In this document: positions 1-9,563 of the stretch, piece after piece
Layout of the letters: each line of letters starts with the position of its first letter
Position numbering within the stretch: position 1 is the stretch's first letter
Origin: Przewalskia tangutica
Lineage: Eukaryota; Streptophyta; Magnoliopsida; Solanales; Solanaceae
NCBI GenBank assembly: GCA_029844215.1
Contig: CM056732.1
Coordinates: 53,119,007-53,183,006, forward strand
Length of the DNA stretch: 64,000 bases
Direction of reading: 5' to 3'
Program-made: the position numbers and the translations under genes
Notes under the pieces: generated by a model
Database searches by the model: none
What the model saw: only the letters and a program-made list of their open reading frames with translations
What the model was told of the DNA's origin: nothing

Positions 1-651
1 ATGACATTGTGCTTATTGGTGTTATATTATATCATGGATGGCGATGGTAAATTCCACGGGCATGATTGATATTATGGGCGTGAGACCCATGGTTAGATTT
101 TAGAAATGACTTGAGGGCATGCGTCCACGACTTATTATATGCTTATGTGTTGTGTAGAGTTGGCTATCATACATGTCTCTGCTTTGTTTAGACTGTTATG
201 ATTTCATTCTGATTTCTGTTTCACATACTTGGTACATTCTTCGTCTTGACCTCCTTCGGGGCCGTTACTCACGCATGAGTTTAGATACGATTTGGTGATC
301 GGCAGTGTAGGACCCTTTCGAGTTTTGGATAGCTCGTTATGTTCGGAAGTTTATCTTTTTGGTATGAGTTCTTTCAGTACAGGCTTTTGTACAGCTATGG
401 GTACGGCGGGGGCTTGTCCCGTCATAGTTCAGTATAAATCTTAGAGGTCTGTATTCATATGTGGGATTGGACTCATGGACAGTGTAGTGTCTTTTGTTTA
501 TGTATATTATGGCGGCACTTGCGGCTTTGCCCTTACACGTACGTTGGTTTTTAAAAAAAATGAGGTGTTATTTAATTTCCGCAGTTTACTTAGTTGTTAA
601 GGTAGAAGGTGCCCAGGTAGGGCACCACCACGCCCGAGTTCGGGCGTGACA
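1..651 (+). repeat. TG1 5-prime LTR, terminal part
   Basis: Matches the last 0.68 kb of the 3-prime LTR at 5443-6123, with scattered small indels, and ends in GGGCGTGACA directly before the PBS. The beginning of this LTR lies outside the window. No gene is present in it. Confidence 0.9.
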
Positions 652-654
652 GAG

Positions 655-665
655 TGGTATCGAGC
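655..665 (+). other. TG1 primer binding site (initiator Met tRNA)
   Basis: TGGTATCGAGC begins 3 bases after the LTR end. It matches the 3-prime end complement of plant initiator Met tRNA (TGGTATCAGAGC) except that the A of CAG is missing. The same loss is seen in TG2; family B copies keep the full site. Confidence 0.85.
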
Positions 666-713
666 GATCGGTCCTGAATGTCTACAGACCGTGTCTAGTA
701 AGTCTTGATTATC

Positions 714-731
714 GGTGTGTTGCGCCACACC
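714..731 (+). promoter_or_regulatory. TG1 leader hairpin, dimer-initiation-like
   Basis: Perfect stem GGTGTG / CACACC with loop TTGCGC, about 50 nt after the PBS and 120 nt before gag. TG2 and TG7 have the longer loop TTGCGCGC, so two bases seem lost here. The role is inferred by analogy with retroviral dimer initiation sites. Confidence 0.5.
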
Positions 732-848
732 CATAAACAGGAGCTACGGGACATTTAGGAGTTAGTTTCTATTCTTCTCACTCTAAGATCGTGCCATAGA
801 GTTGTGTTAGTAAGATAATTCCTCTCGGCGTGATTTTGTGTTACGATT

Positions 849-1686
849 ATGCCTCCAAGGAGAACAACGCCCGTAAGGGCAAAGGAGTAGCAAGAGCTAC
901 TAGTCGACTCAGGAGTTGATAGGGCTCGTGCCTGTGGTATCGGATGTTGTCCGTAGTCGGCGAGTTCTTCATGCCAGTTTTGAGGCCCCAGCACCGAGCC
1001 TCGGTTTCTCGATTAGGGAAGACTTTAGGGTCATGAAGGAAGCCATTATGTTATTGACCAAGATAGCGGTAGGCTGATTTCAGCAGCAGGAGGTTACTCG
1101 GCGAAGACAGGTGTCAGCAGGGTAGAGGCCATGAGATCTGCGTAAGAGGGCTAGACCGGTTGGTTATCCCGGTGAGTTTTTGGACGAGCAGCCTCAGCAG
1201 CAAGTGAGATATTCGTCCCAGCCTACCCAGTACATACCCCCGCAGCTCACAGGTGGGAGATTTGATCCCACAAGGTATTTAGGAGCCGGTCCAAGCTCCA
1301 GGGGTCGAGGTTCTCAGAGGAGCAGAGGACTTTCTCGGTCGAGGCCACCTATTCCTCAGTGTATCAGATGTGGTAAGCGTCATTCGGGGAAATGTCATTA
1401 TGACACAGATGGTTGTTATTATTGTGGTCGTCCGAGCCATATTCGGAGGGTATGTCCTTTTAGAAAGAGCACCGGTGAGGTGGCTCAGCCTATGAGGCCG
1501 ATGGTTGATTCCCTTTCCTCCACAAATGCGTTCCCGAGCGGTGTTCTGATGTTAGCCAGCCGTGGTAGAGGTCAGGGTGGAGTTTATAGTTCTGGCGGAC
1601 CTTCGAACCGCATGGATGACGTGACTACTGGACAGGATCAGGAAGCAACATCGCATAGGGTTACAGGTATATCTCGATTCTTTTGA
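849..1686 (+). pseudogene. gag: TG1 gag, family A, capsid domain absent, broken
   Basis: Gag would package element RNA in cytoplasmic particles. The expected ATG (MPP start) at 849 meets a stop after about a dozen codons. A second coding stretch around 1021-1071 reads DFRVMKEAIMLLTKIAV. The last 168 codons (1180-1686) are open and contain a basic, Gln- and Arg/Gly-rich linker followed by cysteine motifs: an upstream CxxC...H...C cluster, then a classical knuckle CYYCGRPSHIRRVC (C-x2-C-x4-H-x4-C). The roughly 200-residue capsid domain present in family B between the N-terminal helix and the linker is missing altogether, as in TG2 and TG7. At least two frame changes separate the pieces; some may be sequence errors. 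Confidence 0.85.
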
Positions 1687-2549
1687 ATCATACGTGCATT
1701 GTTAGATTCAGATTTTGCCCTAGCGTATATGTTTTCCCTTTATTGCTAGAGTTGTAAAGTGATAGTACCCCAGAGGTAGGGATACCTTGATTAGTAAAGT
1801 GAGAAGTTAAGAATATTGACAAGAATGATAAGTGAACCGAGACTATAGTTGTGTAGAGTTCACAAGTAGTAATTACCCCGTAACTGTGTGAGACCGATAG
1901 GGAAGGATGTACAGTAGGAATACTTTGGTTTATGTGACGAACCTCTAGTGAATGGGAGGATAGGGTGAGAAGTACCTTGAGATAAGAGAGAGATTTATTT
2001 CAGACTAAGAATGACAAGTTAAGTGTGACGATGAGTCGGGTTATGGACTCATTTCGGGTCAGCCGGTAGTGTGGAATGGGGTGATGTCAGTTAGAAATGG
2101 TCCCGCTATGTGATAGGGCCACGAGGGTGCTAGGCCCAAGTCTAGTTGATCGTTGTACGAGTTCGTGGATGCGTTCCACCGGAACTAGGTCGTAAGGACC
2201 GAGAAGAGCCTTAGCGGAAATTCTAGTAGCATATGGCCAAGTTTGGTTAATAACTCCAAGGATTGGAGAAGAGAAACAAAATTTGAGATTTTGTACGTAT
2301 ACTAGATGAGTTTGAAAGTACGAGAAAGTATGACAAGTAAGGAAAGAAAGGAACCTCTAAGGATCCCGTGTTTGGGAAGACTGTAACCTTCGAGTTTTGT
2401 GAGAAGGGACCACGGACGGAAGGTCCATTATTATGTTTACGTATGTTTTGTAGTGGCCATGTGTGGCATCGTTGGTCTGGTGCAGTTTTGATTGATAGAC
2501 ATAGTATAGAGTTTATGCCGGAGTTTGTATAGATTGAAAACCGACTAAG
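1687..2549 (+). other. TG1 3-prime non-coding block
   Basis: Between the gag stop and the purine tract. No reading frame of note and no pol motif. The part around 2100-2215 (GGTCCCGCTATGTGATAGGG through the GTACGAGTTCGTGGATGCG stretch) is conserved in TG2, TG5, TG6, TG7 and TG8, so it may be a cis-acting signal or a relic of lost coding sequence. Confidence 0.7.
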
Positions 2550-2585
2550 AACATTCGGGGACGAATGTTTCTAAGGGGGGAAGAA
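2550..2585 (+). promoter_or_regulatory. TG1 hairpin plus polypurine tract
   Basis: Stem AACATTCG / CGAATGTT with loop GGGA (2550-2569), then the polypurine tract AAGGGGGGAAGAA (2573-2585) abutting the 3-prime LTR. The purine tract primes plus-strand DNA synthesis in LTR elements; the hairpin is conserved in all seven elements and its role is unknown. Confidence 0.85.
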
Positions 2586-3067
2586 TGTTACACCCCGTAA
2601 GTCCAAGTCATGTAAAAGAGAATGTACGAAAGGAAACAAGACTTGGAAATTGGTACGAAAGGAAGAATTGTTTTTCCGACGGAAAATCTTCCGAACGCGT
2701 CGATGAAAAAATGTTCGTTGTTGAGAATTGGATTCTCAAAAGGCATTATTTGAAGAGTATGGAACTCTTAACCTTATGGAAATTTATTTTTACGGATTTG
2801 GTCACGTGGGGCCCACCCGAGGAATTTTACTTTTTTGTGGGGCCCACGAGGGTTACAGAATTTTATGGATGAATGAGAGGGCGACATGTGGCACCCCCAC
2901 ATGTAGTCTTGGACGAAATTTAGTGAGGGTATAATGGTCATTGACCACCTTGGAAGATTAGTCTTGCTAGCATGACATTGTTGACTTGTCAACTTGTCCA
3001 CATGGGCTTGATCCTAGTGAAACCCATCCAAGCATCACATTTGTTGTAATCTAGACCCTCCAATGTG

Positions 3068-3079
3068 TTTTATATACAC
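3068..3079 (+). promoter_or_regulatory. TATA-like box of TG1 3-prime LTR
   Basis: TTTTATATACAC lies about 480 bp into the LTR, in the same position as in TG2 and TG7. This would make U3 short and the transcribed R-U5 part about 3 kb. Confidence 0.5.
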
Positions 3080-4919
3080 AACTAGTAGCAAGACTTGGCA
3101 TTTTACACTTAGAAAAAAATCACAACATTGTTGTCCACTATAGTTGCTCTCGGGTTTGCCATGTTCCCACACAAAATTTTTTGTAGTTTTGATCCTTTGT
3201 TCACAAGACTTTTACCCAAGGTTCCTAAGAGTGTTGTAAGGTTATCTCAATAGAAAGATTGCGGAAAAACGGCGTTTCCGTATTAGTCGCAAGGCGGAAA
3301 CTTGAGGAGTTCTTCAACTTTGAAGTTGGAACTTGAAGATGGGTTCTTCATAGGCCTCTAAGGAGTGCTTGGAGCGGATTGGAACCTAAGGAAAGGAGCT
3401 AAGAATTTGCTAAGGCGCGACTTTGAATCTTGGAAATTTTAAGGGCTTGTAAAGGTATAATCTTGTCGTTTTAGCAATTAAGGTTTACTTATTGTTGTAG
3501 CTATGGTTATTAGCAAACATGAGATGTTTATTATGTAGTTGGATAAGTGTTTTGGCTATTGGAACCCTAATCCGAAAACTAGCATGTTTAGCTTTAAGAT
3601 TACAATTCAAGTCGATTATTAGTTTAAGTCGTCGCATGTTGTATAAAGAAGGAAATTGTAGTTGTTGAAATTGTTTATGACTATATAACATGTTAGACCT
3701 TAGAACTTGGAATTGGAAAAGGATTGGAAAAGACTTTGAATTGTTGGTTGTTGTTGGCCGAGAATGGCTTGGATTTTTATACTACTTCGTATGAATTGTG
3801 GGGCGGAATTTTACACGTATTGTAAGGCGTGTAATCCCCTTTGTTTGGTTGTTGTTTGGAGCCTTAAATGTGGGGTGTTGGTTATTGTATTCGGCCTTGA
3901 AAAAGGTGGCAAAGTGAGTAGAAACAAAGGAAGTGCTGCCCGATTTTCCGTAGAATTAGAGACCGTATACTTAGTATTATTCTACGTTGAGACTAGAAGT
4001 TGATAGTATTGTTGTGACCATTATAGGTTGACACTTCTACGTACGGCGTATTCGGCTTAGCTTGTGGATTTAGCCGAAAAGGTATGTGAACTATCTCCTC
4101 TTCTAGCATGATTCCTTTAGATAAAGAAAGTATTTCCTACTCCTTAAATGATCCATTCCTTGGTTGTATTTGGATTGCCTAAAGTAGAATTTGTTCTATG
4201 TACTTCCTTGATTGTACTTTGATGTTTAAATTGTAAGTTGTATAATCCATTGCCTTAGTGAAGTTTGGATTCTTAAAGAGTGGAAGTATTTTACTTAAAG
4301 TACATAGATTCTTGAAAAGGAAGTGATTTCCAAATCTTTTGGCTAGTGCCTTAGTTCCAAAACCTAAAGGTCATTATAATGACTTTAGGGAAGTCAAAGG
4401 AGTGATTTACTTAATTGTTTTAAAAAGAGGAGAAATGACATGATTTAAAGAGAAGTAACTTGTTTTAAAAGGTGTGAGTTATTTGAGGTTTAAAAGTAGG
4501 AGAAACTTGTTTTCTAAATATTAAGAGACTTGAAGTATTTTGAAAGTTAAGAAACTTGATTTGAAAGTTTGTGATACTTGGTTTTAAGTATAAGTCTCTT
4601 GGTTATAAAAAGTATGAAATTGTCTAAAAACCATAAAGGGTTATAACGGCTTTATGGGAAGTTGGTTATAACGGCTTTATGGAAGTTAGAAAGTTGTCTA
4701 TTTTGATTTTGGGCATAAGTTGCCTAGATTGTGAAAATTTGAAGTTACTTGGTTTCAAGCTTTGAAATGAGTTTCTAAAAGTGTAGTAACTTACTTTGAA
4801 AAATAGACACACCTTGATACTACGGGTGTTAGTATCTTGGGGTTTTTACATAGAAAGGAGTCTTTTGAAAAGAATGTACGTACGTAGTACTTTGGCTTGT
4901 TTAATTGAGAATTAGAATA

Positions 4920-5455
4920 TAGGACATTATCGTCCCAGAAATGGGCCGGGCAGTATACCTTTATGGCGCACTATATGACATTATCGCCCCGAAACGGGCG
5001 GCAAAGGTACCTTTACGGGCGACTATATGACATTATCGTCCCGAGAATGGGCCGGCAAGATACCTTTATGGGCGAACTATATGACATTATCGTCCGAAAT
5101 GGGTCGAGCAAGATACCATTACGCGAACTATATGACATTATCGTCCCGAAATTGGCCGGCAAGATACCTTTATGGGCGTACTATATGACATTATCGTCCC
5201 GAAATGGGCCGCAAGATACCTTTACGGGCGACTATATGACATTATCGCCCCGAAATGGGCCGGCGATACCATTACGCGAACTATATGACATTATCGTCCC
5301 AGAAATGGGCCGGCAAAGATACCTTTATGGGCGACTATATGACGTTATCATCCCGAAATGGGCCGCAAGATACCTTTACGGGCGCACTATAGGACATTAT
5401 CGCGTCGAAACGGGCCGGCAAGATACCTTTATGGGCAGACTATATGACATTGTGC
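4920..5455 (+). repeat. 52-bp minisatellite in TG1 LTR
   Basis: About ten imperfect direct copies of a 52-bp unit beginning CTATATGACATTATCG and containing GGGCCGGCAAGATACC. At the same LTR position TG2 and TG7 carry an unrelated 47-bp array. Copies differ mainly by 1-2 base indels. Confidence 0.9.
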
Positions 5456-6123
5456 TTATTGGTGTTATATTATATCATGGACTGCCGGCAGTGAGTAAGG
5501 ATTCCACGGGCATGATTGATATTATGGGCGTGAGACCCATGGTTAGATTTTAGAAATGACTTGAGGGCATGCGTCCCTGACTTGTTATGCTCGCTATGTG
5601 TTGTATCTTGTAGGTTGGCTATCAAAAATGTCTCCTGTTTTGTTTAGACAGTTATGATTACATTACGATTTCATCGCTTCACATACTTGGTACATTCTTC
5701 GTACTGACCTCCTTCGGGGGGCTGCGTTCATGCCGCAGGTTTAGGTACGCAGTTTGGTGATCGGCAGGTGTAGGACCCTGCTCAGAGTTTTTGGATAGCT
5801 CCTTCTGTTCGGGAGTTTATCTTTTTGGTATGAGTTCTTTCAGTACAGGCTTTTGTACAGCTATGGGTACGGCGGGGCCTTGTCCCGTCATAGTTCAGTA
5901 TAACTCTTAGAGGTCTGTATTCATATGTGGGATTGGACTCATGTACAGTGTAGTGTCTTTTGTTTATGTATATTATGGCAGCCTTGTCGGCTTTGCCCTT
6001 GCACGTACGTTGGTTTTAAAAAAAAATGAGGTGTTATTTAATTTCCGCAATTTACTTAGTTGTTAAGGTAGAAGGGTGCCCAGGTAGGGCACCAGTCACG
6101 GGCCCGGGGTTCGGGGCGTGACA

Positions 6124-6405
6124 AAACCCCCAAGACATTATACCCCCTGCTTGTTTTGTTTGATGGTCGGTCGAGATAGGATAAGAGTATAAGTGAGGGG
6201 TAAACCCCCAAGACGCTATACCACCTTCTCCAGGGTAAGAGTATAAATGAGGGGTAAACCCCCTAGACATTATACCCCCTGCTTGTTTTGTTTGATGGTC
6301 GGTTGAGATAGGGTAAGAGTATAAGTGAGGGGTAAACCCCCAAGACGCTATACCACCTTCTCCAGGGTAAGAGTATAAATGAGGGGTAAACCCCCAAGAC
6401 ATTAT
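6124..6405 (+). repeat. Composite tandem array in TG2 5-prime LTR
   Basis: Two related units of about 54 and 78 bp alternate, giving a higher-order period near 132 bp. Both contain GTAAGAGTATAAATGAGGGG and AACCCCCAAGAC. The same array occurs at 11840-12085 and, on the other strand, in both TG7 LTRs. TG1 inserted inside this array. Confidence 0.85.
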
Positions 6406-7130
6406 ACTCGCTTTACCACCGCTGCTCGCATTGCCCGCATGCTTTTAGGACACAGTGGGACTTGGTGTTCATGTATGCCTATTGGCGTTATATTATATCA
6501 TGGATCACGGTGAGGAAGGATTCCACGCATGATTGATATTATGGGCGTGAGACCCACGGGTATATTTTAGAAATGACTTGAGGCACGCGCCCCCGACTTG
6601 TTATGACCGCTTATGTGTTGTATCGTAGGTTGGCTATCATACATGTCTCCTGCTTTGCTTAGATCGTTATGATTTCATTACAAGATTTCATCGTTTCACA
6701 TACTTGGTACATTCTTCAGACCTCTTCGGGGGGCTGCGTTCATGCCGCAGGTTTAGGTACGCAGTTTGGTGATCGGCAGGTGTAGGACCCTGCTCAGAGT
6801 TTTGGATAGCTCCTTCAGTTCGGGAGTTTATCTTTTTGGTATAAGTTCTTTCAGTACAGGCTTTTGTACAGTTATGGGTACGGCGGGGCCTTGTCCCGTC
6901 ATAGTTCAGTATAACTCTTAGAGGTCTGTATTCATATGTGGGATTGGACTCATGTACAGTGTAGTGTCTTTTATTATGTATATTATATGGCAGCCTTGTC
7001 GGCTTTGCCCTTGCACGTACGTTGGTTTAAAAAAAAAAAAAGGTGTTATTTAAATTCCGCAGTTTACTTGTGTTGTTAGGTAGAAGGGTGCCAGTGTAGG
7101 CACCGCCATGGGCCCGGTTCGGGCGTGACA
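6124..7130 (+). repeat. TG2 5-prime LTR, right part
   Basis: Matches 11850-12800 of the 3-prime LTR and ends GGGCGTGACA before the PBS. The left part lies beyond TG1, outside the window. Confidence 0.88.
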
Positions 7131-7133
7131 GAG

Positions 7134-7144
7134 TGGTATCGAGC
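7134..7144 (+). other. TG2 primer binding site
   Basis: TGGTATCGAGC, 3 bases after the LTR end, with the same missing A as in TG1 relative to the initiator Met tRNA complement. Confidence 0.85.
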
Positions 7145-7190
7145 GCCACCTCTAATGTCTACAGGCCGTGTCTAGTAGAGTCTTGATTAT

Positions 7191-7210
7191 CGTGTGTTGC
7201 GCGCCACACC
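7191..7210 (+). promoter_or_regulatory. TG2 leader hairpin, dimer-initiation-like
   Basis: Stem GTGTG / CACAC around loop TTGCGCGC, which contains the 6-base palindrome GCGCGC. Lies between PBS and gag. Confidence 0.5.
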
Positions 7211-7324
7211 CATAAACAGAGGCTACGTGACTTTTAGGAGTTGGTTTCTATTCTTCTCACTCTAAGATCGTACATGAGCTGTTAGTAAGATAATTCCTCT
7301 CCGACGTAATTTTGTGTTACGCTT

Positions 7325-8181
7325 ATGCCTCCGAGGAGGGCAACAACGCCTGAAGGGCAAAAGGAGTAGCAGAGCTACTAGTCGACTCAGAGAGTTGATA
7401 GGGCTTATGCCCGAGGTATCCGGATGTTGTGCCGCATGCGAAGTTCTTCTGCGCCAGTTTTTAGGCCCCACACAGAGCCTCCAGCTTTTTGATTAGAGAA
7501 GACTATAGGGTCATGAGGGAAGCAGTTATGTTATTGACCAAGATAGCGGTGCTACAGTTTCATCAGCAGGAGGTTATTCGGCCAGTACAGACAGGTGTAC
7601 AGAGGGTAGAGGGCCAACGCGGAGATCAGCGTAAGAGGGCTAGACCGGTTGGTTATCCCGGTGAGTTCTTGGACGAGCAGCCTCAGCGGCGAGTGAGATA
7701 TTCGTCCCAGCCTACCCAGTACATACCCCCGCAGCTCACAGGTAGGATATTGGACCCCACAAGGTATTTAGGAGCCGGTCCAAGCTCCAGGGGTCGAGGT
7801 TCTCAGAGGAGCAGAGGATTTTCTCAGTCGAGGCCACATATTCCTCAGTGTTTCCAATGTAGTAAGCGTCATTTGGGGAAATGCCGTCATGGCACAGGTG
7901 TTTGTTATTATTGTGACCGTCCGGGCCACAAGAAGTGGGAATGTCCTGTTAGAAAGAGCACCGGTAAGGTGGCTCAGCCTATGCGGCCGGTAGTTGGTTC
8001 CCTTTCCTCCACAGCTGTGCGTTCCCCAGGGCAGGGTGTTCAGATGTTAGCCAGCCGTGGTAGAGGTCAGGGTGGAGTTTATAGTTCTGGCGGTCCTTCG
8101 AATCGCAGAGATGACGTGACTACGGGGCAGGATCAGGAGGCGACATCGCACGGGGTTACAGGTATATTTCGATTCTTTTGA
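7325..8181 (+). pseudogene. gag: TG2 gag, family A, longest open copy
   Basis: The MPP-type start at 7325 (MPPRRATT) runs into a stop after about 14 codons, but from 7489 a single frame of 230 codons is open to the TGA after 8178. It shows YRVMREAVMLLTKIAVLQF near residues 6-24, the linker RKRARPVGYPGEFLDEQPQ, an Arg/Gly/Ser-rich stretch, then cysteine motifs CFQCSKRHLGKC and the CCHC knuckle CYYCDRPGHKKWEC. No capsid domain lies between helix and linker. The leader from LTR end to ATG is 194 bp, as in the sister elements, which supports this start. It is the best template for what the family A protein was, though its N-terminus is out of frame here. Confidence 0.87.
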
Positions 8182-9036
8182 ATCATACGTGCGTTGATAG
8201 ATTCAGATTTTGCCCTAGCGTATATGTTTTACCTTTGTTGCTAGCAGTTGTAAGTAATAGTACCCCAGAGGTAGGGATATTTTGATTAGTAAAGTGAAAA
8301 GTAAGAATGTTGACAAGAATGATAAGTGAACTGAGACTATAGTTGGGTAGAGTTCACAAGTTGTAATTGCCCCATAACAGTGTAAGACCAATAGGGAAGA
8401 ATGTGCAGTAGAAATACTTTGGCTTATGTGACGAACCTCTAGTAAATGGGAGGATAGGGTGAGAAGTACCTTGAGATAAGAGAGAGATTTATTTCAGACT
8501 AAGAATAAGAGGTTAAGTGTGACGATGGGTCGGGTTGTGGACTCATTTCGGTCACCAGAGTATGGGATGGGGATGTCGCTAGAAATGGTCCCGTTATGTG
8601 ATAGGGTCACGAGGATGCCAGGCCCAAGTTTAGTAATCGTTGTACGAGTTTGTGGACGCGTTCCACCGGAATCAGGTCGTAAGGACCGAGAAGATCCTTA
8701 ACGGGAATGTAAGTAGCAATATGGCCAAGTTTGGATAGTAAATCCAAGGATTGGGGAACAGAAACAATATTGAGATGTTGTACGTTTACTAATTAAGTTT
8801 GGAAGTACGAGAAAGTATGACAAGTAAGGAAAGAAAGGAACCTTTAAGGAACCCGTGTTTGAGAAGACTGTAACCTTCGAGTTTTGTGAGAAGGGACCAC
8901 GGACGGAAGGTCCATTGTTATGTTTAAGTATGTTATGTGGTGGCCATGTGTGGCATCGTTGGTCTTGTGCAGTATTGATTGTTAGGCATAGTATAAAGTT
9001 TATGCCGGAGTTTGTATAGCATGACAACCGACTAAG
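8182..9036 (+). other. TG2 3-prime non-coding block
   Basis: Same organisation as in TG1. The conserved stretch lies around 8585-8695. No gene is visible; a 60-codon frame at 8519-8701 reads through the conserved block but has no recognisable domain. Confidence 0.7.
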
Positions 9037-9072
9037 AACATTCGGGGACGAATGTTTCTAAGGGGGGAAGAA
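9037..9072 (+). promoter_or_regulatory. TG2 hairpin plus polypurine tract
   Basis: Stem AACATTCG / CGAATGTT with loop GGGA at 9037-9056 and polypurine tract AAGGGGGGAAGAA at 9060-9072, abutting the LTR. Confidence 0.85.
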
Positions 9073-9552
9073 TGTTACACCCCGTAAGTCCAGGACAGGT
9101 ATAAGAGAATGTATATAAGGAATCAAGACTTGGAAGTTAGTGCGAAAGGAAGAATTGTTTTTCCGACGGAAAATCTTCCGGACGTCGGAAAGGAAAAATG
9201 TTCGTTGTTGGGAATTGGATTCTCAAAATACATTATTTGAAAAGTATGGAACTCTTAACCTTATGGAATTTATTTTTACGGATTTGGTCATGTGGGGCCC
9301 ACCCGAGGAATTTTACGTTTTGCGGGGCCCACGAGGGTTACGGAATTTTATGGACGAATGAGAGGGCGACACGTGGCACCCCCACATATGGTCTTGGACG
9401 AATTAGAGGGAGGGTAAAATGGTCATTGACCATCTTGGAAGATAAGTCTTGCAAGCTTGATATTGTTGACTTGTCAACTTGTCCACATGGGCTTAATCCT
9501 AGTGAAATTCATCCTAGCCTCAGATTTGTTGATATCTAAGCCTCTCATTGTG

Positions 9553-9563
9553 TTATATATACA
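9553..9563 (+). promoter_or_regulatory. TATA-like box of TG2 3-prime LTR
   Basis: TTATATATACA about 480 bp into the LTR, aligned with the TG1 box. Confidence 0.5.

Larger units (their letters stand above)
1..6123 (+). mobile_element. TG1: gag-only Ty3/Gypsy element with giant LTRs, family A (left end outside window)
   Basis: The order on the plus strand is the 3-prime end of the 5-prime LTR (1-651), PBS, leader, gag remnant, non-coding block, purine tract, and a complete 3-prime LTR (2586-6123). The internal region is 1934 bp and has no protease, RT, RNase H or integrase motif in any frame, so the element is non-autonomous. It interrupts the 5-prime LTR of TG2 inside that LTR's tandem array. 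The base order after its 3-prime end (AAACC) fits that array, and the matching target-site copy should lie just left of the window-external 5-prime LTR. Confidence 0.88.
2586..6123 (+). repeat. TG1 3-prime LTR, 3.54 kb
   Basis: Starts TGTTACACCCCGTAAGTCC right after the purine tract and ends TTCGGGGCGTGACA. Contains a TATA-like box near 3070, an AAAAG|GTATGTGAAC box at 4077-4091, two direct copies of TTATAACGGCTTTATGG near 4640-4682, a 52-bp tandem array (4920-5455), and a terminal 0.65 kb that matches the window start. The open frames inside it (for example 4963-5553) are array read-through, not genes. Confidence 0.92.

Noticed and set aside
1687..2549. Possible pol remnant after gag
   Set aside because: I looked for protease, RT (YxDD), RNase H and integrase motifs in all frames here and in the equivalent blocks and saw none; a profile search would settle it.
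4963..5553. 196-codon open frame with repeated YDIIVP-type peptide
   Set aside because: It is read-through of the 52-bp LTR array; the unit length is not a multiple of three and the frame depends on array indels. No start context or homologue.
6052..6402. 116-codon minus frame with repeated WGFTPHLYSYP peptide (also near 11840-12090 and 57575-57808)
   Set aside because: Translation of the composite tandem array in LTRs, present on either strand according to LTR orientation; not a gene.
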